The notes below the pieces were generated by a model that worked only from the letters and a program-made list of their open reading frames with translations, was not told the DNA's origin and did no database searches. From an uncultured Oscillospiraceae bacterium (GTDB lineage Bacteria; Bacillota; Clostridia; Oscillospirales; Oscillospiraceae), in NCBI GenBank assembly GCA_900763965.1, contig CAAFMG010000154.1, positions 1 to 12,959 of the forward strand: 12,959 bases of DNA, in the 5' to 3' direction. The stretch's first letter is position 1, and the number at the start of each line of letters is the position of its first letter. Made by a program: the position numbers and the translations under genes. Below, piece by piece: positions 1 through 7,099 of this stretch.

Positions 1-485
1 GATTCCACCGGGCCGGTGAGGGTTCCGAAAAGGGCCTTTTTCAGCCAGTTCATTGTAAAATCATCGGGCTTTGGTTCTGTGGAAGGCATGATCACATGGT
101 AGGTTTCCATCTGGCAGTTCTGCTGGAAGAAGGTATGCAGCGCCGTCACATCGGAGTAGCCGCCAAACCACTTGGGGTGATCCAGAAACACCTGGGCATT
201 CAGCAGCGGCAGGATCCGATGACAGCCATAGCCGCCCCGGATGCACCACACACCGTCAATGGCAGGATCCAGGAAGGCATCCGTCAGATCCTTGGCCCGC
301 TGCGCATCCGTTGCCGCCAGATATCCCTCCCGATTTTCAAAATAGCAGGAAGGATATGCCATAGGCTCCAGTCCCAGAGAACGAACATAGTCCAGGGCGG
401 GGGCAAGCTTTTCCTGGGGAACGGCAGAGGCCGGTGCAATCAATGCAACCCTGGCACCGGGAAACAGGGGTTTGGGTATGGTCAT
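1..485 (-). CDS. S66 family LD-carboxypeptidase (MccF/LdcA-like), N-terminal part, cut by window edge
   Basis: Translating back from the ATG at 483-485 gives 161 residues with no stop before the window edge, so the C-terminal half is missing. The N-terminus has a beta-strand ending in APAS (17-20), an RGGYG motif (83-87) and GGYSD (108-112). Ser111 sits at the nucleophile position of the S66 family, whose Glu and His partners lie in the missing part. S66 enzymes are cytoplasmic serine peptidases. LdcA removes the terminal D-Ala from murein tetrapeptides during wall recycling, and MccF cleaves microcin C-type peptide nucleotides. The start is only four bases after the oppF stop. Its ribosome binding site (AGGTGA) overlaps that stop, so it is almost certainly the last known gene of the opp operon and translationally coupled to it. 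The family call is firm. Whether it acts in recycling or immunity cannot be decided here. Confidence 0.9.
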   Translation of the reverse strand, partial: MTIPKPLFPGARVALIAPASAVPQEKLAPALDYVRSLGLEPMAYPSCYFENREGYLAATDAQRAKDLTDAFLDPAIDGVWCIRGGYGCHRILPLLNAQVFLDHPKWFGGYSDVTALHTFFQQNCQMETYHVIMPSTEPKPDDFTMNWLKKALFGTLTGPVE

Positions 486-489
486 ATTA

Positions 490-1443
490 TCACCTCATTG
501 TGTCTTGTGCCAGCTGCCGACGGTAGACTTCCAACTCCCTTTGGCTTCCCAGCACGAAATGGCCGGGACACACCTCTTCCCACCGGGGCAGATTGGTTTC
601 GCTGTAGCCATGGCAGGCGGGGTCATAGACCAGCAGCTGCTTTTCCCGCTCGGCAATGGGATCCGGCTGGGGAATGGCCGACAGCAGTGCCTGGGTATAG
701 GGATGCAGCGGATGCCGAAACAGCTCCTCACTTTCCGCCAGCTCCACCAGCTTTCCCTTGCGGATCACCGCAATACGGTCGCAGATAAAGCGTACCACCG
801 AAAGATCATGGGCAATGAACAGATAGGTCAGATCCCGCTTTTTTTGCAAATCCGACAACAGGTTCAGCACTTGTGCCCGGATGGACACATCCAGTGCAGA
901 AATGGGCTCATCGGCAATGATAAAGTCCGGCTCCACAATGAGGGAGCGGGCGATGCCGATCCGCTGCCGCTGACCGCCGGAAAACTCATGGGGAAACCGG
1001 CTGGCAAATTCCGGGAGCAGCCCCACATCCTGCAAGGCCTGGGCGACTTTCTGCCGCCGCTGGGCCTCCGGCACTTTATGCCCCCGGGCGTACAGCCCCT
1101 CACTGACGATATAATCCACCTTGGCCCGCTCGTTTAAGGAGGACATGGGATCCTGAAAGATCATCTGGATCCGGGAGGTCACTTCCCTGTCCAGGGCACG
1201 GGAGATCCGTCCGTTGATCTTCTTTCCGTCAAACAGGATCTCCCCCTGGGACGTGGGGTGGATGCGAATAATGGAACGGCCGATGGTGGTCTTTCCGGAA
1301 CCGGACTCACCTACCAGGCCGAAGGTCTCGCCCCGGTAGATGTCAAAGCTGACATTGTCCACCGCCCGGAAGGGATGCCGCCGTGTGCCAAGATCCACGC
1401 AAAGGTTCTGAATCTGCACCAGCTTTTGGGGAGTATCAGACAT
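490..1443 (-). CDS. oppF: Oligopeptide ABC transporter ATP-binding protein OppF/AmiF-type
   Basis: A 317-residue ABC ATPase, normal length for OppF. Walker A is GESGSGKT (45-52), the Q-loop Gln is at 97, the signature is FSGGQRQR (154-161), Walker B is FIIADEP with catalytic Glu179, and the switch His is 212. The C-terminal oligopeptide-transporter domain follows (HPLHPYTQALL, about 244-254). After that comes a tail with YDP and CPGHF-type motifs, which I recall from AmiF-like proteins of Firmicutes. It should pair with OppD on the cytoplasmic face and power peptide import through OppB/OppC. Its ATG overlaps the end of oppD by eight bases, and a GGGAGG ribosome binding site lies inside oppD, so the two ATPases are probably made in matched amounts. 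All catalytic residues are present. The exact cargo is unknown. Confidence 0.95.
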   Translation of the reverse strand: MSDTPQKLVQIQNLCVDLGTRRHPFRAVDNVSFDIYRGETFGLVGESGSGKTTIGRSIIRIHPTSQGEILFDGKKINGRISRALDREVTSRIQMIFQDPMSSLNERAKVDYIVSEGLYARGHKVPEAQRRQKVAQALQDVGLLPEFASRFPHEFSGGQRQRIGIARSLIVEPDFIIADEPISALDVSIRAQVLNLLSDLQKKRDLTYLFIAHDLSVVRFICDRIAVIRKGKLVELAESEELFRHPLHPYTQALLSAIPQPDPIAEREKQLLVYDPACHGYSETNLPRWEEVCPGHFVLGSQRELEVYRRQLAQDTMR

Positions 1444-2488
1444 GGTGTTTTCCTCCCTTCTGGCGCAAAAGGCGAATATTTTCCGGACAGTCCACCTTGG
1501 GCGCTCTGGGATCCAGCAGCCAGGTGCGGGCCTTGTGGGTCGGCGTCACCTGGAACATGGGCGGACGCTTTACAAAGTCGATTTTCAAAGCTTTGGGATT
1601 TCTGGGAGCAAAGGCATCCCCCCGAATCTCCTGAAACAGATTGGGCGGCGTTCCGGCAATGGAATACAGGGGCTGAGACTTAACCCCCAGCTGGGGCAGT
1701 GAGGACAGCAGGGCCCAGGTATAGGGGTGCTTGGGATCGTAAAACACCTCATCGCAGGTTCCGATCTCCACAATATCTCCTGCATACATCACGGCGATCC
1801 GGTCTGCCACATTGGCAACCACCCCCAGATCATGGGTGATATAGATGGTGGTCAGGTCATATTTCTTCTGCATCTGCCGGATCAGCTGCAAAATCTGAGC
1901 CTGAATGGTCACATCCAGTGCCGTTGTGGGCTCATCACAAATCAAGATCCGGGGCCTGCAGGCAATGGCAATGGCGATCACCACCCGCTGCCGCATACCT
2001 CCGGAAAACTCATGGGGATACTGCTTGTACCGGCGTTCCGGATCGTCGATCCCCACGTCAGCCAGGGCTTCCAGCACCGCCCGGTAGGCAGCTTCCCCCT
2101 TCAATCCCTGATGCCGCTCTACCGCTTCCCGCACCTGAGCACCGATGGTTTTCAGAGGATTTAAGGAAGTCATGGGATCCTGAAATACCATGGCAATTTC
2201 CTTCCCTCGGATCTGCATCCAGTCCCGGTCGGTTTTGTACTGGGTCAGTTCCCGGCCATCGTAGCAAACCGAACCACCGGTAACGGATCCGTTGGCATCC
2301 AGCAGACCCATAACCGTTTTCACCAGAACGGATTTTCCCGATCCGGATTCCCCCACAATGGCGAGGCTTTCTCCCTGGTACACATCCAGGCAGATGCCCC
2401 GAAGGGCATGGAGGGTCTGACCCCGGAGGGTAAATTTCACATGCAGATCCGCAATGGACAGGATCGCAGGACTATCTGGGTTGTACAT
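1436..2488 (-). CDS. oppD: Oligopeptide ABC transporter ATP-binding protein OppD/AmiE-type
   Basis: A 350-residue ABC ATPase. It has Walker A GESGSGKS (46-53), Q-loop Gln103, signature FSGGMRQR (161-168), Walker B ILICDE with Glu186, and switch His219. The oligopeptide-transporter C-terminal domain begins near DPKHPYTWALL (251-261). Many OppD/DppD proteins carry four cysteines here that bind an Fe-S cluster. In this protein the segment reads GDAFAPRNPKALKID (290-304) and the later Cys position is Thr322, so the cluster ligands are absent. From memory this matches the AmiE-like branch of Firmicutes rather than a mutation. It starts 12 bases after the oppC stop, with an AAGGAGGGG ribosome binding site overlapping that stop. 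It is the partner ATPase of OppF. Confidence 0.95.
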   Translation of the reverse strand: MYNPDSPAILSIADLHVKFTLRGQTLHALRGICLDVYQGESLAIVGESGSGKSVLVKTVMGLLDANGSVTGGSVCYDGRELTQYKTDRDWMQIRGKEIAMVFQDPMTSLNPLKTIGAQVREAVERHQGLKGEAAYRAVLEALADVGIDDPERRYKQYPHEFSGGMRQRVVIAIAIACRPRILICDEPTTALDVTIQAQILQLIRQMQKKYDLTTIYITHDLGVVANVADRIAVMYAGDIVEIGTCDEVFYDPKHPYTWALLSSLPQLGVKSQPLYSIAGTPPNLFQEIRGDAFAPRNPKALKIDFVKRPPMFQVTPTHKARTWLLDPRAPKVDCPENIRLLRQKGGKHHV

Positions 2489-2500
2489 GAACGCCCCTCC

Positions 2501-3526
2501 TTACTTCACATGGTTTCTGGGGTCTGCCGCATCGGCAAAGGCGTTGCCGATGATGTAAAAGGAAATGGTGATGACCGCCAGAACCGTCACAGGGAAAAAC
2601 AGCTGGTAGCGCAGTGAGGACATGGTCATCAGACTTCTGCCGGTGTTGATCAGATTACCCAGAGACGGGGTATCCAGAGGAAGACCGATGCCAATATAGG
2701 TCACAAACACCTCGTTGCCAATGGCCGCCGGAATGGCCAGGGCAATGCGCATGGTGATAACAGACACCAGATAGGGCAGTAAATTTTTAAACATGATCCG
2801 CCCGGTGGAAATGCCCAGGCACCGGGAAGCCAGATTATAATCTCTGTCCCGGATAATGATGATCTGATTGCGGATAAACCGGGCCATGCCCAGCCAGCCG
2901 GTGAGACACAGGGCAAAAATAATGGTAAACACACCGGGCTTCAGCACATAGGAAATGAGAATCAGCAGCAGGGTCTGGGGAATGTTATCCAGCACGTTAT
3001 ACAGCTCTGTGAAGAAAAAGTCCAGCTTGCGGACATATCCCCACAGGATCCCCACCAAAATGCCGATCACCGCCTCCACCAGGGCCACGCAGAAGCCGAT
3101 AAACAGGGATGTCCGGGTGCCGGCCCAGATCCGGGACCAGAGATCCTGACCAATGGCGTTGGTGCCCAGCAGGAAGCCGTCGGTTCCGGGGGGAACATTG
3201 TTCAGAGGCAGCCCCCAGGCATTGGTGTGGATCTCCAAAGGATCTTTCTGACCGGGAAGCATGGGCTGCACAAAGGTAAACAGCAGCACCGCCAGCATCA
3301 CCACCAGGAAAAACACCGCCGCTTTGTTCTGAAAGAACGCCCGCAGGGTAGAGCCCCAGTAGGAATAATCGGAATACCCTGTCCGCTCCGCACTTTCCGC
3401 ATCAAAATCCGCAAAGGTGAAAAGAGCATCCTCCGATGCATCCAGCGTTTCCTGCAAATGGTCATTGAGCTGGTCTGCCAGCTGTTCCTCTGCTCTGCGG
3501 CGATAGGAAAAACCAAACTTTTTCAT
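2501..3526 (-). CDS. oppC: Oligopeptide ABC transporter permease OppC/AmiD-type
   Basis: A 341-residue inner-membrane permease. Residues 1 to about 65 are a cytoplasmic, charged N-terminal extension ending in a YSDYSYWGS segment typical of this branch. The first membrane helix is at about 68-88, and further helices lie around 139-163, 183-208, 255-278 and 311-330. The HWFGTD-like element of the family appears as LLGTNAIGQDLWSR (119-132). The coupling-helix EAA-type loop is around 229-251 (NLASRCLGIS through NLLP). The C-terminus ends in a DP motif common to OppC/DppC. It forms the translocation pore with OppB. Its ATG overlaps the oppB stop by one base (TAATG), and a strong AAGGAGG site lies 10 bases upstream. 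That arrangement implies tight translational coupling and equal amounts of both permeases. Confidence 0.94.
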   Translation of the reverse strand: MKKFGFSYRRRAEEQLADQLNDHLQETLDASEDALFTFADFDAESAERTGYSDYSYWGSTLRAFFQNKAAVFFLVVMLAVLLFTFVQPMLPGQKDPLEIHTNAWGLPLNNVPPGTDGFLLGTNAIGQDLWSRIWAGTRTSLFIGFCVALVEAVIGILVGILWGYVRKLDFFFTELYNVLDNIPQTLLLILISYVLKPGVFTIIFALCLTGWLGMARFIRNQIIIIRDRDYNLASRCLGISTGRIMFKNLLPYLVSVITMRIALAIPAAIGNEVFVTYIGIGLPLDTPSLGNLINTGRSLMTMSSLRYQLFFPVTVLAVITISFYIIGNAFADAADPRNHVK

Positions 3527-4491
3527 TATCGTGCATCCTCCTTTTTGGCAAAACTGATCCTGGGATCCACGATCCCCATCAGAATATCGCCAAACAGCAG
3601 TCCCAGGATGGAGATCACCGCGTAAATCAGCACCAGCGCCTGCACCAGGGCATTATCCTGCATCTTGATCGCCGTCACCAGCAGGCCGCCCATGCCGGGA
3701 ATGGAATACAGGGATTCCACATACAGTGAGCCCATCAGGGTCAGCAGGATGGAATTGGGGATATACTGCACCAGGGGCACAATGGCATTGCGAAACACAT
3801 GTTTCCGGGAAATCTCACCGCTGGGCAGTCCCTTGGCCCGGGCCAGGCGAATGTAATCTTTATTGGATTCATCCACCATATACCGGCGCAGCCACATGGC
3901 ATAGTAGGCAATATTGCCCACGGCCAGAGAGATAATGGGCAGCACCCAGGTGGCAGGGTCGTCCATCTCAAAAAGCATCTTCATTCCCAGGCTTTTGCCC
4001 AGGGCGCTTTGGGATCCGGCAAACTGAATCAGAATGTGATACACCGCCGAGGGCATAGCCTGGACAATGACGATAAACACCATTCCCAGCCTGTCCCCAA
4101 TGCGGAACCGGGTTTTGGTGGAGCGAGCCATCAGAACACCCAGAGACAGCCCCAGGGTCAGGGCAATTCCCAGAGAGATCAATCCCAGTGTCAGAGAGAT
4201 TCCGATTTTCTCCCCGACGATCTGCCGGATGGGGACACCGATCCGGTATTTTGTGGATGTGCCCAGATCCCCTTGGAGCAGTTGCTTGTAAAACCGCACC
4301 ATCTGTACTGCCAGAGGATCATTCAGGCCCAGAGTATTCATTTTTGCCTGGATCTGCGCCTGTGTCATTTTATCATAATTCTCAAAATAGCCCTCCACCG
4401 GCATCAGCCGCAGCAGGGAAAAGAGAACTGTCAGAATGATCAGCATGGTAATCAGGGAACGAAAAATGCGCTTTGTAATATATTTTGCCAT
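3526..4491 (-). CDS. oppB: Oligopeptide ABC transporter permease OppB/AmiC-type
   Basis: A 321-residue membrane permease. The first helix (about 9-30) is followed by a long external loop (31-95) containing the GDLGTS element (74-79) common in OppB/DppB. Five more helices lie at roughly 98-122, 133-157, 181-202, 237-259 and 284-306. The EAA-type coupling loop DYIRLARAKGL is at 212-222, and it should dock onto OppD or OppF. The C-terminus contains the VDPR motif (308-311) seen at the end of most members. The ribosome binding site is AGGAGG, eight bases before the ATG. The gap to oppA upstream is 150 bases and holds two inverted repeats, so expression relative to oppA is probably set there. Confidence 0.94.
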   Translation of the reverse strand: MAKYITKRIFRSLITMLIILTVLFSLLRLMPVEGYFENYDKMTQAQIQAKMNTLGLNDPLAVQMVRFYKQLLQGDLGTSTKYRIGVPIRQIVGEKIGISLTLGLISLGIALTLGLSLGVLMARSTKTRFRIGDRLGMVFIVIVQAMPSAVYHILIQFAGSQSALGKSLGMKMLFEMDDPATWVLPIISLAVGNIAYYAMWLRRYMVDESNKDYIRLARAKGLPSGEISRKHVFRNAIVPLVQYIPNSILLTLMGSLYVESLYSIPGMGGLLVTAIKMQDNALVQALVLIYAVISILGLLFGDILMGIVDPRISFAKKEDAR

Positions 4492-4525
4492 GCATCCAGC
4501 CTCCTATCAAATTGTTTCAGAGCCA

Positions 4526-4562
4526 ATACCGGCAGGGCTTCTTCGTGGAGGCCCACCGGTAT
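4526..4562 (-). promoter_or_regulatory. Second inverted repeat in the oppB leader
   Basis: Seven-base arms (4526-4532 and 4556-4562, ATACCGG against CCGGTAT) enclose an inner imperfect stem (4535-4541 with 4548-4554). It lies about 27 bases before the oppB start codon and leaves the AGGAGG ribosome binding site free. It could stabilise the 5' end of an oppB-F transcript processed after the upstream hairpin. No known riboswitch class is recognised. Confidence 0.45.
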
Positions 4563-4585
4563 GGGTTCTCAAAAAAACACCTTAA

Positions 4586-4613
4586 GAGAAGCCCTCAAAA
4601 ATGAGGGCTTCTC
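4586..4613 (-). terminator. Hairpin between oppA and oppB, likely partial terminator or mRNA-processing stop
   Basis: A perfect 12-base-pair stem (4586-4597 with 4602-4613) encloses a four-base loop. Reading on the minus strand, the run of seven T residues comes eight bases after the stem (4571-4577) rather than directly after it. That arrangement suggests incomplete termination or protection of the oppA transcript 3' end. Stem-loops between the binding-protein gene and the permease genes are well known in peptide transporter operons and raise binding-protein levels. The structure is seen directly; the function is inferred. Confidence 0.75.
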
Positions 4614-4641
4614 CTGTGATTCCTTTATATCCCTGCCAGCG

Positions 4642-6606
4642 TTATGCACCTGCCTGGGCCTGCCACTGAGCAAAGGCCTCCTGCCACTGGGTAAGGCTCA
4701 TGGAGTCCTCATACAGATACTGATCCTTATAGCGCAGATAGGCAACGCCGAAAGGCGCATACTGACTGTCAAAAATGTTCAGCTTGCTCATCAGATAGTT
4801 CCGGGTGCAGGTATGCATGGGCAGTGCAAAGCCGTGCTTCAGAAGCAATGCCTCGGCCTTGGCAAAGGCTTCGTACCGGGCGTCCATATCATTGGTAATG
4901 GCCTTTGCTGCATCCACCAGTTGGGTATACTCTGCAAACAGCGCCTGGGTGGCGGGGTCTTCGGACTTGTAAATGTAATTGTACTTGGAGCCCTCCACAA
5001 AGGGATCCGTCCAGGTCTCCGGGTCTGCGTAGTCTGCACCCCAGTTGCACTTCATCAGGCCGTAGTTTCCGGAGCGGCGCTCATTCAGGAAGCCGGTCTC
5101 CGGGCCTGCCCGGACGATGACATCCACATAGTCCGTACCCAGAACCTTTTCCAGGCACTGCTCCAGGATCTGGCTTTCATTGGCCCAGCTGGTAGCAGTG
5201 GGATTGTACAGCACCAGCACCTTCACCGGGAAAGTAGCACCGGCAGCGGTCAGCTCCTTGACAGCAGCTTCCTTGTAAGCCAGCGCCTTTTCTTCACTAA
5301 AATACTCTCCCTTGGCAAAGGTGGGCATTTCTCCGTAGGTGGTGTAGTCAGCGGAAGCCATTGCAAACCCGGCAGGGGTAATGGTATTGCTGACCAGGGA
5401 TGCCGGATCCATGGCATCCTGTGCAGACAGGACAGCCATCCGATTCAGAGCGGAGTAGACTGACAGGCGGAAGTTTTCGTTGTTCACCGCCAGCTTCCAG
5501 TTTTCCGGCTCGTATTCTGCATCAAAGTGGGGATCGAAGTTAAACAGATACCAGTAGGAGTATGCGGTATTGGAGCGGGTGGGATGGATCTTGTCCGCAT
5601 ACTGGGGATCTGCCATCATGGCCGTCAGCAGATCAGCAGGCACATCCGCTGCATCCACATCCCCAGCCAGATACATGGTGGTTGCCACAGAGGCCGCTTC
5701 TGCGTTGTACTTATAGGTCACAGTGTCAATATGGACAGCATCCAGATCCCAGTAGGCGGGGTTCTTGGTCATGACCCGCTGATTTTGAGGCTCATATGCA
5801 GACAGCACATAGGCACCGCAGTACAGCAGGTATTCGTTGGAGGTGCCAAACTTATCGCCGCAGGACTCCATAAAAGCACCATTGGATGGCATGAAAGGCC
5901 CGGTGGAGACCATGGACACAAAATAGGGGCAGGGCTTGGTCAGGGTGTACTCCAAAGTGTAATCATCCAGAGCCTTGACACCAATATCCTCAGCAGCTGC
6001 CTCAGGGACTTCCTCCAGGATCTGCTGCTCCCCTTTTTCGTTGGTGATCAGCTTGACGGCCTTGCCGTTTTCATCGGTTCCGTCCACCGCATTGGGGAGG
6101 GCCAGCCGGTAGGCTGTCCACTCGTTATAGGCCTTGGCACCGGCAACGATCCCGGTGTACTGGGAAGCACCTGCCGCTGCGTTGGCAGCATCGCAGACAT
6201 ACCGGGCAGAATTGACAAAGTCGTGGGCAGTCACATCGGCCACTTCCTTTCCGTCCTTGTCCACCCACTTCACATCCTTGCGAAGCTGGAAGGTCCACAC
6301 GGTAGCATCCTCGTTGGAAGACCATTCCAGAGCCAGAGCCGGTTCCATCTTTCCGTAGCGATCATATTCCACCAGGCAGTCCACCACATTGGCGGCAATG
6401 GTCATTTCATTTTCCTGGGTGGTGATCAGGTAATTCAAGGTCGTAACTTCCGAAGCATAGAGCTTGCGGAACACAGTATTCTCCGAAACGGCAGGGGCTG
6501 GGGAGCCTTCCGTGGCATCCGTCGCTTTATCCGCTGCGCAGGCAGTCATGCCCAGAGCCAGCACCAAGGCCAGCAGGATACAGGCAATTTTTTGAATACG
6601 AAGCAT
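4642..6606 (-). CDS. oppA: Peptide-binding lipoprotein OppA/AmiA-type (SBP_bac_5 family)
   Basis: A 654-residue extracellular substrate-binding protein, longer than the usual 540 or so of E. coli OppA but typical of the Ami type. The N-terminus is a lipoprotein signal: Arg and Lys, a hydrophobic run, then MTAC with the lipidated Cys at 23. A low-complexity Ala/Ser/Thr linker follows. The family element around RKDVKWVDKDGKEVADVTAHDF is present near residues 105-130. It delivers oligopeptides to OppB/OppC from the outer face of the membrane. The start is well fixed, because an in-frame TGA lies directly before the ATG. The AAAGGA ribosome binding site is 12 bases upstream, which is a little far. 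It is the first gene after the operon promoter and is separated from oppB by an attenuator-like hairpin. Cargo cannot be told from sequence, but the S66 peptidase in the operon hints at wall-derived peptides. Confidence 0.93.
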   Translation of the reverse strand: MLRIQKIACILLALVLALGMTACAADKATDATEGSPAPAVSENTVFRKLYASEVTTLNYLITTQENEMTIAANVVDCLVEYDRYGKMEPALALEWSSNEDATVWTFQLRKDVKWVDKDGKEVADVTAHDFVNSARYVCDAANAAAGASQYTGIVAGAKAYNEWTAYRLALPNAVDGTDENGKAVKLITNEKGEQQILEEVPEAAAEDIGVKALDDYTLEYTLTKPCPYFVSMVSTGPFMPSNGAFMESCGDKFGTSNEYLLYCGAYVLSAYEPQNQRVMTKNPAYWDLDAVHIDTVTYKYNAEAASVATTMYLAGDVDAADVPADLLTAMMADPQYADKIHPTRSNTAYSYWYLFNFDPHFDAEYEPENWKLAVNNENFRLSVYSALNRMAVLSAQDAMDPASLVSNTITPAGFAMASADYTTYGEMPTFAKGEYFSEEKALAYKEAAVKELTAAGATFPVKVLVLYNPTATSWANESQILEQCLEKVLGTDYVDVIVRAGPETGFLNERRSGNYGLMKCNWGADYADPETWTDPFVEGSKYNYIYKSEDPATQALFAEYTQLVDAAKAITNDMDARYEAFAKAEALLLKHGFALPMHTCTRNYLMSKLNIFDSQYAPFGVAYLRYKDQYLYEDSMSLTQWQEAFAQWQAQAGA

Positions 6607-6638
6607 TCAAGCATCAGTTCCTTTCCAGTGAAATTCAT
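6546..6638 (-). CDS. Possible 30-residue upstream ORF overlapping the oppA start
   Basis: A GAGGAG ribosome binding site (6645-6650) stands six bases before an ATG at 6636-6638. This is a better spaced site than that of oppA itself. The frame runs 30 codons and ends inside the oppA signal-peptide region, out of frame with oppA. The peptide is Trp- and Cys-rich at its C-terminus. That part overlaps the Leu-rich signal sequence read in another frame, so the composition may be accidental. If translated, it would affect ribosome loading on oppA. There is no homology evidence, and the good ribosome binding site is the only support. Confidence 0.3.
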   Translation of the reverse strand: MNFTGKELMLECFVFKKLPVSCWPWCWLWA

Positions 6639-6749
6639 ACACATCTCCTCTTGCGCCATTCCCTTCTCCCCTCTTGCAGACAGGGATCCATGAAACTCGC
6701 AGGCGGCAGCCCTTGCAAAAAAGCCGCATTACCGGGACATATAGCTTAC

Positions 6750-6778
6750 ATTCTACCATATTGATGAATTCTTGTAAA
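6750..6778 (-). promoter_or_regulatory. Sigma-A type promoter of the opp operon
   Basis: On the minus strand TTTACA (6773-6778) and TAGAAT (6750-6755) are separated by exactly 17 bases, each five of six to consensus. Transcription should start near 6743, giving a leader of about 137 bases before oppA. The promoter lies directly after the tRNA-Ser terminator, which insulates it from upstream readthrough. No clear operator was found around it. Confidence 0.82.
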
Positions 6779-6801
6779 GAAGCAAATCCCACTTAACTGC
6801 A

Positions 6802-6829
6802 AAAAAGTCCGGCAAAAGCCGGACTTTTT
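6802..6829 (-). terminator. Rho-independent terminator of tRNA-Ser
   Basis: A perfect stem (6802-6813 with 6818-6829) encloses a four-base loop. Its GC-rich core GTCCGGC is flanked by A and T runs, so it can act in both directions. It begins 31 bases after the tRNA CCA end and just before the opp promoter. Confidence 0.9.
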
Positions 6830-6860
6830 CCTGATAGACCCGCAAAAGCGGTGTCATTTT

Positions 6861-6949
6861 TGGCGGAGAGAGTGGGATTCGAACCCACGGTGGGTTGCCC
6901 CATCACCAGTTTTCAAGACTGGCTCCTTAAACCGCTCGGACATCTCTCC
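6861..6949 (-). tRNA. tRNA-Ser (anticodon UGA)
   Basis: A complete 89-base class II tRNA. The acceptor stem is GGAGAGA (6949-6943) paired with TCTCTCC (6871-6865), followed by discriminator G and an encoded CCA (6863-6861). The anticodon arm CCAGT / ACTGG holds loop CTTGAAA with anticodon TGA. A long variable arm follows, then the T arm GTGGG TTCGAAT CCCAC. The G discriminator and long variable arm both fit serine. It reads UCA and, by wobble, other UCN codons. It has its own promoter and terminator, so it is a single-gene unit. Confidence 0.97.
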
Positions 6950-6961
6950 AATGTAAAGAAG

Positions 6962-6990
6962 ATAATATCATTCTATCCGGCAAAAGTCAA
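6962..6990 (-). promoter_or_regulatory. Sigma-A type promoter of tRNA-Ser
   Basis: On the minus strand TTGACT (6985-6990) and TATTAT (6962-6967) are 17 bases apart, both five of six to consensus. The start site would fall about six bases upstream of the mature tRNA 5' end, leaving a short leader for RNase P removal. Confidence 0.85.
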
Positions 6991-7052
6991 GCATGGGATT
7001 TCTCTCCCTGCTGCCATACTGCCGGAATCGGAATCGCATCCCCCACAAGGGA

Positions 7053-7084
7053 TACGCCCTTCCGCACGGCGGCGGAAGGGCGTA
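7053..7084 (-). terminator. GC-rich perfect hairpin downstream of the MFS gene
   Basis: A perfect 13-base-pair stem (7053-7065 with 7072-7084) with a six-base loop starts 15 bases after the MFS stop codon. On the minus strand no T run follows. Instead a second, weaker inverted repeat (ATCCC 7038-7042 with GGGAT 7049-7053) partly overlaps its base. It is placed like a terminator but lacks the U tract, so it may block exonucleases or work with Rho. The structure is certain; the function is inferred. Confidence 0.55.
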
Positions 7085-7099
7085 GGGTACAGATAAAAT

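Noticed and set aside
3799..5463. Plus-strand open frame of 554 codons
   Set aside because: It is antisense to oppB and oppA, spans the hairpin gap between them, has a low-complexity His/Gln/Gly-rich composition and no family motif. It is a shadow of the minus-strand codon bias.
6607..6743. Riboswitch or T-box in the opp leader
   Set aside because: The 137-base leader shows no T-box sequence, no SAM or lysine core motifs, and no terminator/antiterminator pair that I could find by eye.
6607..6792. 61-codon minus-strand frame ending with TGA directly before the oppA ATG
   Set aside because: Its start lies upstream of the opp promoter -35, and internal ATGs in the transcript lack a ribosome binding site. 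It is useful only because its stop fixes the oppA start.
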